NCBI RefSeq assembly: GCF_000718635.1
Contig: NZ_JOBF01000024.1
Span: forward strand, 1-64,000
DNA length: 64,000 nucleotides
Origin: Streptomyces varsoviensis
GTDB lineage: Bacteria > Actinomycetota > Actinomycetes > Streptomycetales > Streptomycetaceae
Direction of reading: 5' to 3'
Part shown: positions 28,010 to 36,833 of the stretch, piece by piece
How positions within the stretch are numbered: the stretch's first letter is position 1
Layout of the letters: each line of letters starts with the position of its first letter
Made by a program: the position numbers and the translations under genes
Notes under the pieces: model-generated
The model's input: only the letters and a program-made list of their open reading frames with translations
Database searches by the model: none
What the model was told of the DNA's origin: nothing

Positions 28010-29814
28010 GACGCCACGACCTCGGGTTCCTGGGGTGGTGCGACGGGCGGCGCGCCGCGGAACCGCTCGCGCCAGATCTCGTGGACCAGCAGGGCCCACA
28101 GGGCGAGTGCGGTGGCGTTGCCGGGCCGGGCGGCCTGGTGCGCGAAGAGCCGGTCCACCGCGCCGGGGCTGAGCTGCCCCGACCGCCGCAGCCGGTCGGC
28201 GGCCAGCAGGTCCCTGGCGTAGTCCCAGAGCGGCCAGCCGGGGGTCAGCATGTCGGCGATCGGCAGGGTGAACGGCTGCTTCTCGCGGGCCAGTACGGCG
28301 CCGGGCAGGAGGCCGCGCGCCGCCTCGTACAGGGCGCGCTTGACCGCGCCGCCGTGGACGCGGTCCCGGTCGGGCAGGCGCACCGCGTGCCGGACGACGC
28401 TCCGCTGGCAGAACGGCAGCCGGACCTCGACGGCGCTGGCCATGCTGAGGTGGTCGACCCGCCGCAGGTGGTAGGCGGGGAGCCGGTAGCCGATCTCGAA
28501 CGCGGTGATCCGGTCGAGCACGGTGCCCGGCCCGGAGCGCAGGGCGCCGGTCGCCTCCTCGGGCAGGGCGGGCACGGAGCGGACGGCGGCGGCGTACTCC
28601 GGGGTGTAGAGCCGCCGGCGCCGGCCGGCGGGCAGGACGGCCAGCTCGTCGAGGTACGGCTCGTACCAGGGCTCGCCCGCCGCCGCGGCCTCCGCCGCCA
28701 CGCGCATCCGCCGGTACCCGCCGAACATCTCGTCCGCGCCGTCGCCGGTCAGCGCCACGGTGAAGCCGGCCTCGCGCACCGCGGCGAACAGCGCGTAGCT
28801 GCTCACCGTGATCGGGTCGGCGTTGGGCTGGCCCAGGTGCCACACGACCCGCGGCAGCAGCTCGGGCAGCTCCTTGGGGTCGAGTTCGACCTGGTGGTAC
28901 CGGGTGCCGACATGGTCGGAGACCTGGCGGGCGAAGTGCCGCTCATCGGCGGGCCACGAGCCGGTGTAGGCGATGTTGAACGTGTGCAGCCGGGGCGCCT
29001 TGCCGGTGGCCAGGGCCGTCACCAGGCTGGAGTCCAGGCCCCCGGAGGTGATCGAGGCGAGGGGCACGTCCGCCTCCAGCAGCGCGTCGACCTCCCCGTG
29101 CAGGAGGGTGCGCAGGTCGCCGCGGCGGCGGCCGGGCTCCGGCGCGGGCGGCGGCCGGCGGCGTACGCGCAGCCCGCCCGCCCGGTCGCAGACCGCCGTG
29201 ACCGCCGGCGGCAGCGCCGAGACGTCCCGGAACATCGTCTGCTCGCCGAACGGCGTCTTGCTCGCCAGGTACGCCTCCAGCCCCGGCTCCCAGGCGTCGG
29301 CGGACACGTCGGGGAACGCGAGGAGCGCCGGGATCTCGGAGGAGAAGAACAGCGCGCCCCGGCGCTCGTCCCAGTGGTGGAACAACGGCTTCATGCCGAG
29401 GTGGTCGGTGACCAGCACCAGCCGCGGTTCGGCGCGCAGGTCCAGGACGGCGATGGCGTACATGCCGTCCAGATGGTCGACGAACGCGTCCCCGTACTCC
29501 TCGTAGAGCGCCGGGAGGATCGACCCGTCGCAGCGGTCGGCGAACCGGTGGCCCAACGCCCGCAGCCGCTCGCGGAGTTCGGCGTGGTTGTAGATCTCGC
29601 CGTTGAGGACGGCGTGCACGGCCCCGGACGCGGAGCGGTAGGGCTGGCGTCCGCCGGCCGGATCCATGACGGCGAGCCGGTTGCTCCCCAGCGACCAGTC
29701 GGGACCGGCCGAGCAGCCCTGCCAGTCGGGGCCGCCGTGCCGTTGCAGCTCACCGACGCGGGCCAAATGGTCCGACGGCACCACCGCGTTGAAATGGCCG
29801 TATATACGGCACAT
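28006..29814 (-). CDS. asnB: Glutamine-hydrolysing asparagine synthetase-like amidotransferase
   Basis: A 602-residue AsnB-type enzyme. Cys2 (MCRIYGHF) is the glutaminase nucleophile once Met is removed, RLAVMDP and NGEIYNH complete the class II glutaminase site, and SGGLDSS (residues 257-263) is the ATP pyrophosphatase loop. Such enzymes amidate a carboxylate via an acyl-adenylate and occur in secondary pathways as well as asparagine biosynthesis. It heads a six-gene overlapping operon (28006 down to 22478), so a pathway-specific amidation is likely. ATG 29814 has aggaggt upstream and lies back to back with the StrR-like regulator. Confidence 0.9.
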   Translation of the reverse strand: MCRIYGHFNAVVPSDHLARVGELQRHGGPDWQGCSAGPDWSLGSNRLAVMDPAGGRQPYRSASGAVHAVLNGEIYNHAELRERLRALGHRFADRCDGSILPALYEEYGDAFVDHLDGMYAIAVLDLRAEPRLVLVTDHLGMKPLFHHWDERRGALFFSSEIPALLAFPDVSADAWEPGLEAYLASKTPFGEQTMFRDVSALPPAVTAVCDRAGGLRVRRRPPPAPEPGRRRGDLRTLLHGEVDALLEADVPLASITSGGLDSSLVTALATGKAPRLHTFNIAYTGSWPADERHFARQVSDHVGTRYHQVELDPKELPELLPRVVWHLGQPNADPITVSSYALFAAVREAGFTVALTGDGADEMFGGYRRMRVAAEAAAAGEPWYEPYLDELAVLPAGRRRRLYTPEYAAAVRSVPALPEEATGALRSGPGTVLDRITAFEIGYRLPAYHLRRVDHLSMASAVEVRLPFCQRSVVRHAVRLPDRDRVHGGAVKRALYEAARGLLPGAVLAREKQPFTLPIADMLTPGWPLWDYARDLLAADRLRRSGQLSPGAVDRLFAHQAARPGNATALALWALLVHEIWRERFRGAPPVAPPQEPEVVAS

Positions 29815-30151
29815 CCCGCTACCTCCTGTCCGGTAGGCACGGTCGTCATCGAACCCGCTGCGGTGCCGCGGTGTCGTGAGTCATCTGGCCCCGGCCGCAT
29901 GGGAACTCCGGGCCGGCCACGAATCCCATAGCGGACGGGAAGGTTCGGGATATCTGACTCATAGCCCTAGGACCGCTCACCTGGCAGCGTTCGGGAGTCG
30001 GCGACGATCAGGCCACTCGTCGCCCCACGGGGGCGCGCTCGAACGGGGAGGTAAGGCGATTCAGCAGACGCAGCACGGCTCACCGGGCCAGGAAGTCCGC
30101 AGGACCAGCCGTATCGGCGGCGACAGCCGCAGCGAGCAGGAAGGCCGCAAT
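29815..30151. other. Divergent promoter region between AsnB-like operon and StrR-like regulator
   Basis: No gene with support. A spaced inverted repeat tgagtca (about 29877) / tgactca (about 29955) is present; its significance is unknown. No clear StrR-type site was found. Confidence 0.4.
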
Positions 30152-31174
30152 GTGAACGCTCAGTCCGCAGCCCGCACGGTCGACGAGAGCGGCGCGGGGA
30201 GGCCCCCGACCCCGAGGGCCCTGACCCGGCTGCCGCTCACCGACATCGTGCAGCCCGACTCCCCCCGACTGTCCGGACTCGACGACGAACACGCCCACCT
30301 GCTGGCCGACTCCGAAGAAGCGCTGCCGCCCATCCTCGTCAACCGCCGCACGATGCGCGTCGTCGACGGCGCCCACCGCCTCCTCGCCGCGAAACTCCGC
30401 GGCCAGGACTCCATCGACGTCGACTTCTGCGACTGCGACAACGACGCGGCGTTCGTCCTCGCCGTCGAGAAGAACGTCATGCACGGCCTCCCGCTCTCCC
30501 GGGTCGAACGGACCGCGGCCACCGAGCGCATCCTCGGCGCCTATCCCGAGTGGTCCGACCGGGCGATCGCCGCCATCGTGGGGCTCTCGCACAAGACCGT
30601 CGGATCGGTCCGGCGCCGCTTCAGCAAGGACTCCGAGCCGATCACCCACCGTCGCGGCCGGGACGGCAGGCTGCGGCCGGTCGACGGCGCCGCGACCCGG
30701 GCCCGGGTGAGCAGCCTGCTCGCGGACCGCCAGGGCGCGTCGCTGCGCGAGATCGCCCGGGAGGCCGGGGTCAGCCCGGACACCGTACGGAACGTGCGCG
30801 ACAACGCGTGCCACGCCGAGGCGGTGAAGGCGCCCGAACTGCGGGGCGTGCCCTGCCAGGACCGCGAGCGGCGCCCGGCGCCCAAGCGGAGCAGCGCCTG
30901 CGCCCGCATCCAGGCGACCGAACCGGCCGACCGCTCCGCGCTGCTGCGCAGCCTGCGCGGCGACCCCTCGCTGCGGTTCTCCGAATCGGGGCGCGTCCTG
31001 CTGCGGCTGCTGGACGTCTACACGCTGGACCCGGACGACTGGGCGCGGATCAGCGGGGACCTGCCGCCCCACCGGACGGCCGACATCGCGCGGCTGGCCC
31101 TGGAGTGCAGCCGGATCTGGCAGAACTTCGCGGCCGCGGTGGAGCAGCGCCAGCGGGAAGCGGTGGAGGCGTAG
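30152..31174 (+). CDS. StrR-type ParB-like pathway regulator
   Basis: A 340-residue DNA-binding protein of the StrR/NovG type, activators specific for antibiotic clusters. A ParB-N-like domain (residues 25-115: LPPILVNRRTMRVVDGAHRLLAAKLRG) is followed by an HTH (SDRAIAAIVGLSHKTVGSVRRRF), then a second HTH-like stretch (GASLREIAREAGVSPDTVRNVRDN). StrR proteins bind GTTCRACTG-N11-CRGTYGAAC operators; matching sites are found at 33465 and 39398. GTG 30152 is preceded by aggaagg; the ORF extends further up, but that part does not look like the family. Its N-terminal two domains are homologous to those of the ParB-transposase fusion at 48985. Confidence 0.88.
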   Translation: MNAQSAARTVDESGAGRPPTPRALTRLPLTDIVQPDSPRLSGLDDEHAHLLADSEEALPPILVNRRTMRVVDGAHRLLAAKLRGQDSIDVDFCDCDNDAAFVLAVEKNVMHGLPLSRVERTAATERILGAYPEWSDRAIAAIVGLSHKTVGSVRRRFSKDSEPITHRRGRDGRLRPVDGAATRARVSSLLADRQGASLREIAREAGVSPDTVRNVRDNACHAEAVKAPELRGVPCQDRERRPAPKRSSACARIQATEPADRSALLRSLRGDPSLRFSESGRVLLRLLDVYTLDPDDWARISGDLPPHRTADIARLALECSRIWQNFAAAVEQRQREAVEA

Positions 31175-31281
31175 GGGGGCGACGCGGCCCCGTACGACAC
31201 GGCCGTACGACTTGGCCCGTACCGAACAGACCGCACAGACCACACAGGCCGAACAGACCAGACAGAGAGAGGGACCGGAAA

Positions 31282-31467
31282 ATGCCCCTGGTGCAGGTGA
31301 GTTGGTGGAAGGGCGCGGGCACGGACCAGCGCCGTCAGCTCGTCGAAGAGGTGACGGAGACGGTCGCGCGGATCGCGAAGTGCCCCGAGGCCGCCGTCAC
31401 CGTGATCGTCAACGACGTCGAGACGGACCACTGGGGCCGCGGCGGGACGCTGGCCTCGGAACTCTGA
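31282..31467 (+). CDS. 4-oxalocrotonate tautomerase-like protein
   Basis: A 61-residue tautomerase-superfamily monomer. After Met removal, Pro2 (MPLVQVSWWKG) would be the catalytic base, and the family pattern RRQLVEEVTETVARI-KCPEAAVTVIVND is complete. 4-OT-like proteins form hexamers and tautomerise enols or assist conjugate additions. It lies 107 bp after the StrR-like regulator and 95 bp before a methyltransferase gene on the same strand. Its substrate may be a keto-enol intermediate of the cluster. Confidence 0.88.
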   Translation: MPLVQVSWWKGAGTDQRRQLVEEVTETVARIAKCPEAAVTVIVNDVETDHWGRGGTLASEL

Positions 31468-31562
31468 GCGATCCGCTCCGGCGCGGGGGCCGCGCGTCCT
31501 CCCCGACGCGCGGCCCCCGCGCCGATCCGCACCCCACAGGAAACGACCGGGAGGACACCGCC

Positions 31563-32408
31563 ATGACCAGCGAGCCCAGCAGTACCGCCGTGCGCACCGC
31601 CCTGTGGCGCGCGCTCCATCTGCACCACGACGCTCCGCCGGCGGTCTTCGAGGACGATCTCGGCCTCCGGCTGGCCGATCCGGGCGACGACTGGCGGCAG
31701 CGGCCCGACATGGACCCGGACGACAACCCGTTCGCCCGCGCGGCCGTGATCACCCGCGCGCGGTTCGCCGAGGACCTGGTGGCCGAGGAGTACGGGCGCG
31801 GGGTGCGCCAGTACGTCATCCTCGGCGCCGGTCTGGACACCTTCGCCCAGCGCCGTACGGAACTCGCCGCGTCGCTCGACATCTTCGAGGTCGACGCTCC
31901 GGGACCGCAGTCGTGGAAGCGACGGCGACTGGCGGAGCTGGGCCTCGGCCTCCCCGCCGGGCTGCGCTTCGTGCCGTACGACTTCGAGGCGGGCGGGTCC
32001 TGGTGGGACGCCGTGGTGGGGGCGGGCCTCGACGCGGGCCGGCCCGCCGTGGTCGCCTCGCTCGGCGTCAGCACCTACCTCGGCCGGGACGCCATCGTGG
32101 CCATGCTGCGGCAGGGCGCCGCCCTGGCCCCCGGCTCCACCTTCGCCACCACCTTCCAGCTCCCGCTCGCCATGGTCGAACCGGGCCCGCGGGAGCTGCG
32201 CGCGCGGGTGGAGGAGGCCGCGCGCGCCTTCGGCACGCCGTTCACCAGCTTCTTCGCCCCCGAGGAGATACTGGCGCTGGCCCGCGACGCGGGGTACCGC
32301 ACGGTCGAGCACATCCCCGCCACCGCGCTGACCGACCGCTACTTCGCCGGCCGCGCCGACGGACTGCGCCCCTCCAACGCGGAGGAGTTGCTGGTCGTCA
32401 CCGTGTGA
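31563..32408 (+). CDS. SAM methyltransferase, TIGR00027/LCMT-like (paralogue 1)
   Basis: A 281-residue methyltransferase of the leucine-carboxyl-methyltransferase-related family. Landmarks: N-terminal TALWRALHLHHD, FEDDLGLRLADPGDDWRQRPDM, SAM motif QYVILGAGLDTFAQRR, acidic FEVDAPGPQSWKRRR, and GVSTYLGRDAIVAMLR. Members methylate carboxylates or hydroxyls. Two close paralogues lie at 32468 and 41331. ATG 31563 has a gggagga site. Streptonigrin-type pathways are reported to use a cryptic carboxyl methylation, which would suit this family; that link is inference. Confidence 0.88.
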   Translation: MTSEPSSTAVRTALWRALHLHHDAPPAVFEDDLGLRLADPGDDWRQRPDMDPDDNPFARAAVITRARFAEDLVAEEYGRGVRQYVILGAGLDTFAQRRTELAASLDIFEVDAPGPQSWKRRRLAELGLGLPAGLRFVPYDFEAGGSWWDAVVGAGLDAGRPAVVASLGVSTYLGRDAIVAMLRQGAALAPGSTFATTFQLPLAMVEPGPRELRARVEEAARAFGTPFTSFFAPEEILALARDAGYRTVEHIPATALTDRYFAGRADGLRPSNAEELLVVTV

Positions 32409-32467
32409 CGGGGGCGGTCGGTCGTACGGGCGCGGGGGCGGCGGCCGTACGGTGCGCGGGGCGGCCG

Positions 32468-33325
32468 TCAGGTGTGCGCCAGCATGAAGGGCTCGCCCGC
32501 CGCCGGCCGGAAGTCATCGGCGCGGCCGGCGAAGTAGCGCGCGGTGATCTCCTCGGTGGAGACGTACCGGGTCTCGCGGAATCCGGCCTTCCGGGCGAGG
32601 TCCTGGATCGCGTCGGGGGTGAAGTAGCTGCGGAAGTGCACCCGGGGGCCCGGTTTCGGCCGGCCCGCGGCGGCGTGCGCGACGGGGTCCGCCGGCTCGT
32701 CGAAGGCGGTGGGCAGGACGAAGGTCATCGCCAGCGTCGAGCCGGCGGCGGCCCGCGCGGCCTGGCGCAAGGTGTCGTGCACCGCCTCCTCGCTGAGGTA
32801 CATGGTCACCCCGGCGCACGCCAGCACGGCGGGCCGGTCCGGGTCGAAGCCGTTCTCGATCAGCCGGTCCCACCACACCTCGCCGGTCTCGAAGTCGACC
32901 GGCACCCAGTGCAGCCACTTCGGTGCGCCATGGCCGAGTTCGGACAGCCGGCGCCGCTTCCACTCCTGCGTCGCGGGCTGGTCGATCTCGAACACCCGCA
33001 GCCGGCCGGCGAATTCCGGCCGCCGCTGGACGAAGGTGTCCAGCCCCGCGCCGAGGATCACGTACTGGCCCACGCCGGCGGCGCACCGCTCGCTCACCAG
33101 GTCCTCGACGAACCGGGCCCGGGCCACCACCCCGGCCCGGAACCCGCTCATCCCGTCCCCGGCCATGTCCGGACGCCGCCGCCAGTCCTCGCCGGGGGCG
33201 ACCAGCCGCAGCCCGATCTCGTCCTCGACCACATGCGGAGCCGCGTCGGCCTGTACGTGCAGGGCCCGCCAGAGGGCCACCCGCACAGCGGTTTCGTCCG
33301 GTACCTTCGTTTTCTCGGCAGGCAC
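32468..33325 (-). CDS. SAM methyltransferase, TIGR00027/LCMT-like (paralogue 2)
   Basis: A 285-residue paralogue of the gene at 31563, convergent with it. Same landmarks: VALWRALHVQAD, VVEDEIGLRLVAPGEDW, QYVILGAGLDTFVQRR, FEIDQPATQEWKRRR, and GVTMYLSEEAVHDTLR. The ORF is open to 33487, but GTG 33325 follows gagagg and starts just before the conserved domain. It shares a 298-bp divergent promoter region with the P450 gene at 33624; a StrR-type operator sits in that region. Confidence 0.87.
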   Translation of the reverse strand: MPAEKTKVPDETAVRVALWRALHVQADAAPHVVEDEIGLRLVAPGEDWRRRPDMAGDGMSGFRAGVVARARFVEDLVSERCAAGVGQYVILGAGLDTFVQRRPEFAGRLRVFEIDQPATQEWKRRRLSELGHGAPKWLHWVPVDFETGEVWWDRLIENGFDPDRPAVLACAGVTMYLSEEAVHDTLRQAARAAAGSTLAMTFVLPTAFDEPADPVAHAAAGRPKPGPRVHFRSYFTPDAIQDLARKAGFRETRYVSTEEITARYFAGRADDFRPAAGEPFMLAHT

Positions 33326-33464
33326 GATGTATTCCTCTCGGATAATCGGCGGAGAATGCACGAGCGGGGCGGTGGCGCGAGCCCGGATTCGAGTTTCGAG
33401 ACCCCGGATATACACGTCAAGCGGGTCGTGCCCCGGCCGGACGGCAGGCGGCGCGGCGACCGGC

Positions 33465-33493
33465 GGCCGACTGGGGAGTTTCCCCACTCGGAC
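33465..33493 (+). promoter_or_regulatory. StrR/NovG-type operator
   Basis: Left half ggccgactg, an 11-bp spacer (33474-33484), right half cactcggac. It fits the known operator form GTTCRACTG-N11-CRGTYGAAC in spacing and in most positions, and the spacer itself extends the dyad (ggga...tccc). It lies between the divergent methyltransferase (starts 33325) and P450 (starts 33624) genes. Confidence 0.7.
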
Positions 33494-33623
33494 AGCCGGA
33501 AACCGCCCTGATCTGCCCTGTCCCGCCGGCTGCCGACGGTGCTACCTGTAACCGGCACGGACCCTGTGCCGTCGTCCGACGCGCTTTCGATGTGCCGCTT
33601 TCCGACAGACGGGATGAATTCCA

Positions 33624-34856
33624 ATGGCCGACCGGCGAATACCAGCACAGCCGACGGGCGCTGCCGCGACCGCGCGGCCGTACGCTTTCGACCCCTTCGC
33701 GCCGGGGGTGTCCGACGACCCGTATCCGCACTTCGCGAAATTGCGCGCGACCAATCCGGTGTACGAGCACCCGGCGGGCTTCTGGATCGTCACCAGACAC
33801 GCCGACGTGGTCGACCTGCTGCGGGCCGCGCACTCGGTCGAGGACGACAACGTCACCAAGAGCCGCATCCACGCCCTGTCGATGATGGACCAGGACCCGC
33901 CGGACCACACCCGGCTCCGCAGGCTGCTCACCAAGGTGTTCACCGAGCGCGCCATCAACGGGCTCGCCCCGCTGATCACCCGCCTCGTCGACGAGGCGCT
34001 GGACCGCGTCGAGCGCGCGGCGGCCGAGCACGGCCAGGCCGACCTGGTCACCGAACTCGCCTACCCGCTACCGCTGTTGGTCATCTGCGACATGCTGGGC
34101 ATGGAGGCCGACTACCACTGGCTGCGCACCCGGGCCGAGGTCCTGGCGCACTCCCTGGAGCCGGTCGCCGAGCCGACCCCGGAACTCATCGAGGCGATCG
34201 TGACGGCCGAGACCGAACTGGTCGACCGCGTCGCCGCCGTGATCGAGGCCAAGCGCCGGGCCCCGGCGCCCGCGGAGCCGGACCTGCTGACCCAGTTGAT
34301 CCGCGCCGAGGACGGCGGCGACGTGCTCAGCGACGAGGAGCTGATCGCGCAGGTCGTGCTGTTGTACCTGGCCGGCTACGCCACCACCATGAACCTGCTG
34401 GCCAACGGCGTGGTGGCGCTGCTCCGCCACCCCGAGCAGCTCCGCCTGCTGCGGGAGCGCCCGGACCTGGACGGCAACGCGGCCGACGAGCTGCTGCGGT
34501 ACGACACCTCGGTGCAGTACTCGCGCCGCATCACCCTCGCGCCGCACGAGGCCGGCGGCACGGTGCTCCCCGCGGGGGCGACGGTGCTGGCCGGGCTGGC
34601 CTCGGCCAACCGCGACGAGGAGGTCTTCGGCCCCACCGCGGCCGAACTGCGGCTGGACCGGCCGAACGCCCGTAAGCACGTCTCCTTCGGCGGCGGGCCG
34701 CACCACTGCCTGGGCGCGGCGCTGGCCCGGCTGGAGACCCGGATAGCCGTCGGCCGGCTGGTGCGCCGCTTCGACCGGCTGGCGCTCGCCGACGACATCG
34801 TCTGGCAGCGGCTGATGATCACGCGGGGTCCGGTCGCCGTGCCGGTCACGGTGTGA
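33624..34856 (+). CDS. Cytochrome P450
   Basis: A 410-residue soluble bacterial P450. The I-helix is LAGYATTMN (AGxxTT), the K-helix is ADELLRYD, and the haem loop FGGGPHHCLGAAL has its Cys near residue 362. An N-terminal PYAFDPFAPGVSDDPYPHFAKLR is typical. Likely roles in a streptonigrin-like pathway include phenol/indole hydroxylation or C-N cleavage of the indole ring; neither is proven. No ferredoxin gene is adjacent; a flavin reductase-like gene lies at 39503. Probably controlled by the StrR-type operator 131 bp upstream. Confidence 0.92.
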   Translation: MADRRIPAQPTGAAATARPYAFDPFAPGVSDDPYPHFAKLRATNPVYEHPAGFWIVTRHADVVDLLRAAHSVEDDNVTKSRIHALSMMDQDPPDHTRLRRLLTKVFTERAINGLAPLITRLVDEALDRVERAAAEHGQADLVTELAYPLPLLVICDMLGMEADYHWLRTRAEVLAHSLEPVAEPTPELIEAIVTAETELVDRVAAVIEAKRRAPAPAEPDLLTQLIRAEDGGDVLSDEELIAQVVLLYLAGYATTMNLLANGVVALLRHPEQLRLLRERPDLDGNAADELLRYDTSVQYSRRITLAPHEAGGTVLPAGATVLAGLASANRDEEVFGPTAAELRLDRPNARKHVSFGGGPHHCLGAALARLETRIAVGRLVRRFDRLALADDIVWQRLMITRGPVAVPVTV

Positions 34857-34890
34857 GGCGGGCGGCCCCCGGAGCCCGCGGCACGTCGGT

Positions 34891-34922
34891 GGCCCGGCCT
34901 CCGTCCGCGCGGAGGCCGGGCC
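34891..34922. terminator. Bidirectional terminator between P450 and O-methyltransferase
   Basis: Perfect 12-bp arms ggcccggcctcc (34891-34902) and ggaggccgggcc (34911-34922), 8-nt loop, between convergent genes. Confidence 0.8.
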
Positions 34923-34936
34923 AGGGGGGTGGCAGA

Positions 34937-35983
34937 TCACCGGGGCTTGTGGCCCGACTGGAGGTTGAGGCCGCCGCTGGCGGCGAGCCGCACCGGCTTG
35001 GCGGGCCGGAGCCCCGCCGCGCGCTGCCAGGAGGCGATCTGTGCCGGGGACCAGGTGCCGGACTCGCTGGCCAGCGCGAAGTAGAAGTCCCGCAACGCCG
35101 CGAGCTGCTGGGTCCTGCCCCCGCCGCTGGCGGCGGGGAACTCGGCGACGGTGTAGACCCCGCCGGGGCGCAGCGCCCGGGCCACCTTGGCGGTCAGTTC
35201 GCGGTTCTGCTCGTCGCTGAAGTGGTGCGCGACGCCGATGATCACCACCGCGTCGTAGCACGCCTCGCCGAAGTCATCGGTCAGCGCGTTGCCCGCCTGG
35301 TGGCGCACCCGGTCGCCCATGCCCTCCTCGGCCAGCAGCGGCGCGGCGTGCCGTACGGCGTCGGGCAGGTCGAAGACGACGGCGCGCAGCGCGGGGTGGC
35401 GGCGGCACAGCTCGACCGAGTAGGCCCCGTGCGAACCGCCGATGTCGAGCATGTCGGTGGCACCCTCGGGGACCGGGACGGCCTTGGCGACCATGCCGGT
35501 CTGGCCGGTGGTCAGGCATTTCATGCCGCGCTGATAGGAGTCCCACACGTCGTCGCTCATGCCGGTGTGGAAGTCCAGCGGTTTTCCGCTGCGCAGGTAT
35601 TCGTCGGCCCGCTGCATCAGCCCCAGTTCGTAGAACTGGAGCAGCAGCTTGTCGTTCACCGCGTGCGGGCTCGTGGTGACCAGCCATTTGCGGGAGAGGG
35701 GGCTCAGCTCGTATTGGTCGCCCCTGGCGCGCAGGTATCCGGACGAGGCGAGCGCGGGCAGGAGTTTCGCGGTGCTGTCGGGGTGCGTGCCGCAGCCGGC
35801 CGCGATCTTTTCGGCGGTGGCGGGGCCGGCGGCCAGTGCATCGAACAGGCCGACCTTTACGGCCGCCATGATGACGTGGACGTACGTGCCCGCTACCTGG
35901 GTGTCGAGGACGGGCCGCGCGATCAAATTGAACTTGACCAGCAGCCATTCAAGAGGATTGCTTGCCATTAAGCCGAATCGCAT
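34937..35983 (-). CDS. O-methyltransferase, acetylserotonin-OMT/TcmN type
   Basis: A 348-residue enzyme with an N-terminal helical dimerisation domain (VAGTYVHVIMAAVKVGLFDALA) and a Rossmann SAM domain with motif I MLDIGGSHGAYSVELCRRHP. FDLPDAV and the acid/His-containing IIGVAHHFSDEQN follow. It would O-methylate a phenolic hydroxyl. With start ATG 35983, codon 5 is TTA (35971-35969), which would make it bldA-dependent; the next ATG at 35968 directly follows the TTA and would avoid it. Neither start has a strong ribosome-binding site. Confidence 0.85.
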   Translation of the reverse strand: MRFGLMASNPLEWLLVKFNLIARPVLDTQVAGTYVHVIMAAVKVGLFDALAAGPATAEKIAAGCGTHPDSTAKLLPALASSGYLRARGDQYELSPLSRKWLVTTSPHAVNDKLLLQFYELGLMQRADEYLRSGKPLDFHTGMSDDVWDSYQRGMKCLTTGQTGMVAKAVPVPEGATDMLDIGGSHGAYSVELCRRHPALRAVVFDLPDAVRHAAPLLAEEGMGDRVRHQAGNALTDDFGEACYDAVVIIGVAHHFSDEQNRELTAKVARALRPGGVYTVAEFPAASGGGRTQQLAALRDFYFALASESGTWSPAQIASWQRAAGLRPAKPVRLAASGGLNLQSGHKPR

Positions 35984-36182
35984 TGGCCGAGCATAACGCC
36001 CGGCACCCGGTCCGGGTAACTCTTCGGATCGTTCAAGTTCCGGTGCGTGCCGGGCACTTCGGGCCATCAATTCTTTCCGGCCGGGAATTCCCGTGCGGTG
36101 CGGGAAAGCGCCGCGGGCGGGCCGGTCGTACGGTCCGGGGCCGCGTCGCCGATACCGGGTGAACCGGTGGATGTCCGGATGC

Positions 36183-36211
36183 TTGGCAGTCCGTCCCACG
36201 TCTGCTAGCAT
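36183..36211 (+). promoter_or_regulatory. Promoter of the RHH-VOC operon
   Basis: -35 TTGGCA (36183-36188), 17-bp spacer, -10 TAGCAT (36206-36211). The expected transcription start falls at the A of the ATG at 36218, which suggests a leaderless transcript. The -10 is embedded in the TGCTAGCA operator. Confidence 0.6.
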
Positions 36212-36218
36212 GCTAGCA
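36203..36218 (+). promoter_or_regulatory. Tandem TGCTAGCA operator at the RHH gene start
   Basis: Two adjacent copies of the 8-bp palindrome TGCTAGCA (36203-36210 and 36211-36218) overlapping the -10 and the start codon. RHH repressors usually bind such short tandem palindromes as a dimer of dimers, so autorepression by the encoded protein is likely. A related site precedes the MFS gene at 37094. Confidence 0.65.
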
Positions 36219-36391
36219 TGACTGCTGAGGATGTCAGGCAGTTCAACGTCTATCTGCCGGTCGATTTGATCCGGCAGGTGAAGCATCACGCCATCGACCG
36301 CGAACTGTCGCTGTCGGCGCTGGTCGCCGAGGCGCTGCGTTCCTATCTCGCCGAGCGCCCAGGGGACGAGCAAGAAGGATCTGTTTCGTGA
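36218..36391 (+). CDS. Ribbon-helix-helix (CopG/Arc-like) regulator
   Basis: A 57-residue protein. A beta-strand [19 protein letters not shown] is followed by a helix-turn-helix [19 protein letters not shown], the typical RHH layout in which the strand residues insert into the major groove. There is no ribosome-binding site; the ATG coincides with the predicted transcription start, so translation may be leaderless. The VOC gene starts 13 bp downstream. It likely autoregulates via the TGCTAGCA repeats and may also control the MFS exporter. Confidence 0.85.
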   Translation: MTAEDVRQFNVYLPVDLIRQVKHHAIDRELSLSALVAEALRSYLAERPGDEQEGSVS

Positions 36392-36404
36392 GAGGAGTCC
36401 AGTT

Positions 36405-36749
36405 ATGACGACCCGGGGTGTCGAAGGCGTTTACGTCGAGACCCATAGCTGGGGGAAGACGGCCAAGTTCCTGGAGTCGCTGGGCTTCAAGGTCGAATTC
36501 GCCACCGAGCACGGTTCCGGGATGCTCAAGAACGACGAAGGCCCGTACTTCGTCGTCGGTGAGATCCCCGAGGACCGTGAACCGCAGGTGCAGCTCGTCC
36601 TCCGCGTCGCCGACGCGGAGACCTTCAAGCCCGACCCCGTCGTCGAGGTGGTCTCCCCGTTCGAGGAGACCCACTACGGCACCCAGCGCATGGTGGTGCG
36701 CGACCCGGACGGTCGGGAGTGGAGCATCGAGGCCCCGCTCAAGAGCTGA
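36405..36749 (+). CDS. VOC-superfamily protein (glyoxalase/bleomycin-resistance fold)
   Basis: A 114-residue VOC protein with a single beta-alpha-beta-beta-beta repeat pair: GVEGVYVETHSWGKTAKFLESLGF and a C-terminal MVVRDPDGREWSIEAP containing the usual Glu. It may bind and sequester the cluster product, or act as an isomerase/dioxygenase-like enzyme. The co-transcription with an RHH repressor and the shared operator with an exporter favour self-resistance. ATG 36405 has gaggag 8 nt upstream. Confidence 0.85.
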   Translation: MTTRGVEGVYVETHSWGKTAKFLESLGFKVEFATEHGSGMLKNDEGPYFVVGEIPEDREPQVQLVLRVADAETFKPDPVVEVVSPFEETHYGTQRMVVRDPDGREWSIEAPLKS

Positions 36750-36833
36750 GCGGCCACCGCGAGGCGGGCGTGCGCGGCAGGCCACCGGGCTCCGGTAGCG
36801 ACCCCCGTCACGCCGCGCGCGCCGGCCTCGCCG

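Noticed and set aside
29877..29961. Inverted repeat tgagtca/tgactca between the AsnB-like and StrR-like genes
   Set aside because: Seven-base arms about 70 bp apart are too short and distant to separate from chance; not reported as an operator.
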